Source: DATARH01 sp038228485
GTDB lineage: Bacteria; Pseudomonadota; Alphaproteobacteria; ATCC43930; CGMCC-115725
Assembly (NCBI GenBank): GCA_038228485.1
Contig: JBBRPG010000165.1
Span: 1-8,922 of the forward strand
Direction: 5' to 3'
DNA length: 8,922 nt
The notes under the pieces were generated by a model. That model did not search any database, was not told the DNA's origin, and worked only from the letters and a program-made list of their open reading frames with translations. The translations under genes and the position numbers were made by a program. Of this stretch, positions 6,132 through 8,922 are shown piece by piece. Position 1 is the first letter of the stretch. The number at the start of each line of letters is the position of its first letter.

Positions 6132-7391
6132 TCAGGAGTTGGCCCGGGTCAACCGTTGCCAGTCGATCGTGCTGCCCAATTTAAGCGGCGTGCCGGCCTC
6201 CGGCATCGGGTATTTCAGCCCGCTGGCGCAGTTGAACAGGACCGCCCGCTCGCCGGCCCCGACCCGCCGGTCCGTCAGCGCCTGGCGATAGGCGGCAAAG
6301 GTCGCGGCGCCCTCGGGGCAGAGCAGTAGCCCTTCTTCGGCTGCGACTTCTTGCCACGCCGCCATGATCGCACCCTCGTCGACGGCGATGGCGAAGCCGC
6401 CGCTCTCGCGCACCGCGCGCAGGATCAGGAAATCGCCGACCGCCACCGGGACCCGAATGCCGGCGGCGAAAGTGTGCGCGTCCTGCCAGCGCGGGGCGTG
6501 CTCGGCGCCCTCTTCCCAAGCCTTGACCATCGGCGCGCAGCCCGTCGCTTGCACCACCACCATGCGCGGCCGCTTCTTGCCGATCCAGCCCATCGCTTCG
6601 AGCTCGGCGAACGCCTTCCACATGCCGATAATCCCGGTGCCGCCGCCGGTGGGATAGAAGATCACGTCGGGCATTTCCCAGCCGAGCTGCTCCGCGAGCT
6701 CGATGCCCATCGTCTTCTTGCCCTCGATCCGGTAGGGCTCGCGCAGGGTTGAGCAATTGAACCAGCCGACCGCCTTCTCCCCCTCGGCGACGAGCCGGCC
6801 GCAATCGTCGATGAGCCCGTCGACCAGGAACACCTCGGCGCCCTGCATCGCGATCTCGCGGACATTCACATCGGGCGTGTCGTCGGGGCAGAAGACATAG
6901 GCCTTCATCCCCGCCCGCGCGCAATAGGCCGCCATCGCCGCGCCGGCGTTGCCGTTGGTCGGCATCGCCATCGTGGTGATGCCAAGCTCCTTGGCCATCG
7001 ACACCGCCATCACCAAGCCGCGAGCCTTGAACGAACCGGTCGGCAGGCGACCCTCGTCCTTGACGATGATCTCGCCGCCCTTGGCGATGTCGCCCGCGAT
7101 GCGGGGCAGGGAAACCAGCGGGGTCACAACCTCGCCGAGCGAGACGACGTTCTCCGGGCGGCGCACCGGCAGCATCTCGCGATAACGCCACAGGGTCTGC
7201 GGCCGCGACGCCAGCATGTCCTTGGTCAGCGCCCGGCCCACCCCGTCGAGGTCGTAGCGCACCAGCAGCGGCCGCCCCGCCTTTGACAGCCCGTGCAGCC
7301 GGTCGGGCTCATAGCGGTCGCCCATCAGCCCGCATTCGAGATGGGTGACAAAGGTCGGCAGATTGCCGCCGGTCCATTCGATGTCGGTCAT
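6132..7391 (-). CDS. Threonine-synthase-like PLP-dependent enzyme (fold type II)
   Basis: This 419-residue enzyme belongs to the tryptophan-synthase-beta fold of pyridoxal phosphate enzymes and is closest to the threonine synthase branch. GSFKARG places the PLP-binding lysine at Lys122, TNGNAG (145-150) is the substrate-carboxylate loop, and PTGGGTG (247-253) is the PLP phosphate loop. NCASGLKYP (387-395) sits where threonine synthases have their TGHGLK-type segment. Near the N-terminus many homologues carry two Cys pairs of a zinc ribbon. Here only LECG (Cys20) is left and the second pair is replaced by GLSKAGRPL, so the ribbon is degenerate. The AGGAG that serves it overlaps the stop codon of the preceding oxidoreductase gene, 13 bases before the ATG. 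No homoserine kinase or dehydrogenase gene is nearby. It may be a true threonine synthase or a relative acting on another amino acid. Confidence 0.85.
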   Translation of the reverse strand: MTDIEWTGGNLPTFVTHLECGLMGDRYEPDRLHGLSKAGRPLLVRYDLDGVGRALTKDMLASRPQTLWRYREMLPVRRPENVVSLGEVVTPLVSLPRIAGDIAKGGEIIVKDEGRLPTGSFKARGLVMAVSMAKELGITTMAMPTNGNAGAAMAAYCARAGMKAYVFCPDDTPDVNVREIAMQGAEVFLVDGLIDDCGRLVAEGEKAVGWFNCSTLREPYRIEGKKTMGIELAEQLGWEMPDVIFYPTGGGTGIIGMWKAFAELEAMGWIGKKRPRMVVVQATGCAPMVKAWEEGAEHAPRWQDAHTFAAGIRVPVAVGDFLILRAVRESGGFAIAVDEGAIMAAWQEVAAEEGLLLCPEGAATFAAYRQALTDRRVGAGERAVLFNCASGLKYPMPEAGTPLKLGSTIDWQRLTRANS

Positions 7392-7407
7392 GTTTTCGTC
7401 CGCGCTC

Positions 7408-8448
7408 CTAAAGCACCGCTTCCGCCACCACGCGCATCGCTGCGGCGTCGGCGCCGACCAGCACCAGCGAGCCGACCCAGTTGTCGCGCGCCAATTCCTG
7501 CCACACCTGCAAACGGTCCTTGATGCGATCGGGCGGGCCGACCAGTGAAATCTCGTCGATCAGCTCGTCGGGCACCGCGGCGGCGGCTTCGTTGCGGCGG
7601 CCGGCGAGGAAATGGTCCTGGATTTCCTCTGCCGCCGCCTCGTAGCCCAGCCGCTGGGTCAGCGCGTTGTAGAAATTGCGCGCCCGCGCGCCCATCCCGC
7701 CGATATAAAGCGCCAAACCGGGGCGCAGCGCGTCGCGGCATTGGGCGAGGTCGTCGCCCATGCTGACCCGCACATACGGGGCGAGGTCGAAATCGGCGAG
7801 ATCTTGCGGCTTGCCGGCTTTGGCGCGGCCTTCGAGGATCGGCCCGACGATGACCTCCGGCTTTTCCGGCGACATGAAATAGGGCAGCGCGCCGTCCGCG
7901 ACCTCCCCAGCGGTGCGCAGCCCAGGCGGCGAAATCGGCGCGGTGTAGATCTTCAGGCTCGGGTCGCCGTGGACGATGCTGCGCAGCGCCCGGCCGAGCC
8001 CGGTCGAGCCCGGCCCGGTGTAGGGGATGTCATAGTGTTCGCCGTGGTGTTCGAGCGGCGCCTTGCGGTCGAGCACCTGGCGGATCACCGCCACGTATTC
8101 CTTGGTGCGCGCCTGCGGCTTGCCGAACGGCACCCCGTGCCAGCCCTCGACGACCTGTGGCCCCGACGGGCCGATGCCGCAGAGGAAACGGCCGGCGCTG
8201 AGCGCCTGCAGGGACAGCGCGGTCATCGCCGCGCAGGTCGGGGTGCGCGCCGGCATCTGCATGATGCTGGTGCCGGCCTTGATCCGGCTGGTGCGGGCGA
8301 GCACCCAGGTGATCGGCGTCACCGCGTCGGTGCCGTAGGCCTCGCCGGCCCACACCGCGTCGAAGCCGAGCCGCTCGGCCTCCCACACCAGATCCATGCC
8401 GATCCCGCCCTCGGTGGGCGAGAACTTCAGAGTGGTCGCGAGCCTCAT
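7408..8448 (-). CDS. LLM-family (luciferase-like) flavin/F420-dependent oxidoreductase
   Basis: This 346-residue protein has the bacterial luciferase-like TIM-barrel pattern: an N-terminal strand with MRLATTLKFSPTEGG, then GFDAVWAGEAYGTDA (28-42), then RTSRIKAGTSIMQMPARTP (52-70), and LSAGRFLCGIGPSGPQVVEGWHG (83-105), the usual cofactor-site region. The C-terminal LVGPPDRIKDRL (302-313) is also typical. Such enzymes use reduced FMN or coenzyme F420 to oxidise or reduce small organic molecules. The sequence alone does not tell me which cofactor is used or the substrate. The start ATG overlaps the stop of the upstream LLM gene in an ATGA arrangement, and the PLP enzyme begins 16 bases after its stop, so the three genes look like one operon. 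It resembles the neighbour in fold but not closely in sequence, so it is not a recent duplicate. Confidence 0.9.
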   Translation of the reverse strand: MRLATTLKFSPTEGGIGMDLVWEAERLGFDAVWAGEAYGTDAVTPITWVLARTSRIKAGTSIMQMPARTPTCAAMTALSLQALSAGRFLCGIGPSGPQVVEGWHGVPFGKPQARTKEYVAVIRQVLDRKAPLEHHGEHYDIPYTGPGSTGLGRALRSIVHGDPSLKIYTAPISPPGLRTAGEVADGALPYFMSPEKPEVIVGPILEGRAKAGKPQDLADFDLAPYVRVSMGDDLAQCRDALRPGLALYIGGMGARARNFYNALTQRLGYEAAAEEIQDHFLAGRRNEAAAAVPDELIDEISLVGPPDRIKDRLQVWQELARDNWVGSLVLVGADAAAMRVVAEAVL

Positions 8449-8922
8449 GCGAGGTAGGCCTCGCCGGCCTTGGCAATACGCTCGACCGAGCGCAGCCAGT
8501 CGTCGAGCTCGCGGTCGAACGGCTCGACCATGACATGGCCGACCCCGACCTCATCGAACCCTTGCAGCCGCGCGGTCAGCGCGCCCTCATCCTTGCCGTC
8601 CCAGGCGGAACGCAGCGAGATGGCAAACTCCGGATCGGGCCGTTCCTCGCGCAGGCGCTTGACGATCGGCGCCGCCTGATCGGGCATCGCCCGCGAGCCG
8701 TGCCAGCCGTCGAGCCGCGCCGCCCGCTTGAGCGCCGGCTCCGAGGTGCCGCCGATCCAGATCGGGATCGGCTTTTCCGGCTTTGGCATCATCCGCATGT
8801 TGTCGATTTCGGCCGAGACATGGCGCGACGCGAAGGTGACGGGATCGTCGCTCCATACCGCGCGCATCATCTCGATGCCTTCATCCATGCGCCGGCCGCG
8901 CTCCTTAAACGGCACGCCGAGC
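8445..8922 (-). CDS. LLM-family oxidoreductase, C-terminal part cut by the window edge
   Basis: About 159 residues are visible and the frame stays open to the end of the window, so the N-terminal half lies outside. The visible part begins in the family motif LGVPFKERGRRMDE; the GTG at 8913-8915 is the internal Val codon of that motif, not a start. Next comes the conserved PKPEKPIPIWIGG followed by ALKRAARLDGWHG, characteristic of F420-dependent LLM oxidoreductases. The stop codon overlaps the next gene's ATG by 4 bases (ATGA), indicating translational coupling with the 346-aa LLM enzyme. Substrate and cofactor cannot be determined here. Confidence 0.92.
   Translation of the reverse strand, partial: LGVPFKERGRRMDEGIEMMRAVWSDDPVTFASRHVSAEIDNMRMMPKPEKPIPIWIGGTSEPALKRAARLDGWHGSRAMPDQAAPIVKRLREERPDPEFAISLRSAWDGKDEGALTARLQGFDEVGVGHVMVEPFDRELDDWLRSVERIAKAGEAYLA

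Overview
The window is GC-rich, gene-dense DNA, most likely from an alphaproteobacterium. The TrxB-LysR pair, the LLM-type oxidoreductases and the general codon and protein style fit Rhodospirillales-like lineages. This placement is recollection and inference, since no rRNA or other marker gene is present. No insertion sequence, integrase, tRNA or CRISPR array was seen.

Layout, left to right. The + strand carries a 634-residue conserved-looking protein of unknown function (26-1930). It is followed by thioredoxin reductase trxB (2013-2984) and a LysR-type regulator (3000-3902) whose ribosome binding site overlaps the trxB stop. A probable extended -10 promoter lies just upstream of trxB. The 381-base gap at 3903-4283 has no protein gene. 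It holds what looks like a structured RNA of about 270-300 nt: an interrupted 15-bp closing helix (3935-3950 with 4184-4201), a second long-range helix (3995-4010 with 4069-4087), several hairpins and a strong intrinsic terminator (4202-4231). I do not recognise it as tmRNA, RNase P RNA, 6S RNA or SRP RNA.

The rest is on the - strand, reading right to left. Two LLM-family flavin/F420 oxidoreductases come first, one cut by the window edge and overlapping the other by 4 bases. A threonine-synthase-like PLP enzyme follows 16 bases later. Then comes a Ku gene (4284-6050) with its own probable promoter and an inverted repeat upstream. This Ku is unusual: a normal-looking Ku core is joined by a Pro/Ala linker of about 210 residues, containing a 99-bp tandem repeat, to a C-terminal domain of three repeats that resemble clostridial hydrophobic W (ChW) repeats.

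The two LLM genes and the PLP gene look like one transcription unit, possibly for catabolism or modification of a small molecule. trxB and lysR form a redox/regulator pair. Ku should act in non-homologous end joining, but no LigD-type ligase is in the window. The strongest candidates for something undescribed are the extended Ku and the structured RNA that converges on it.
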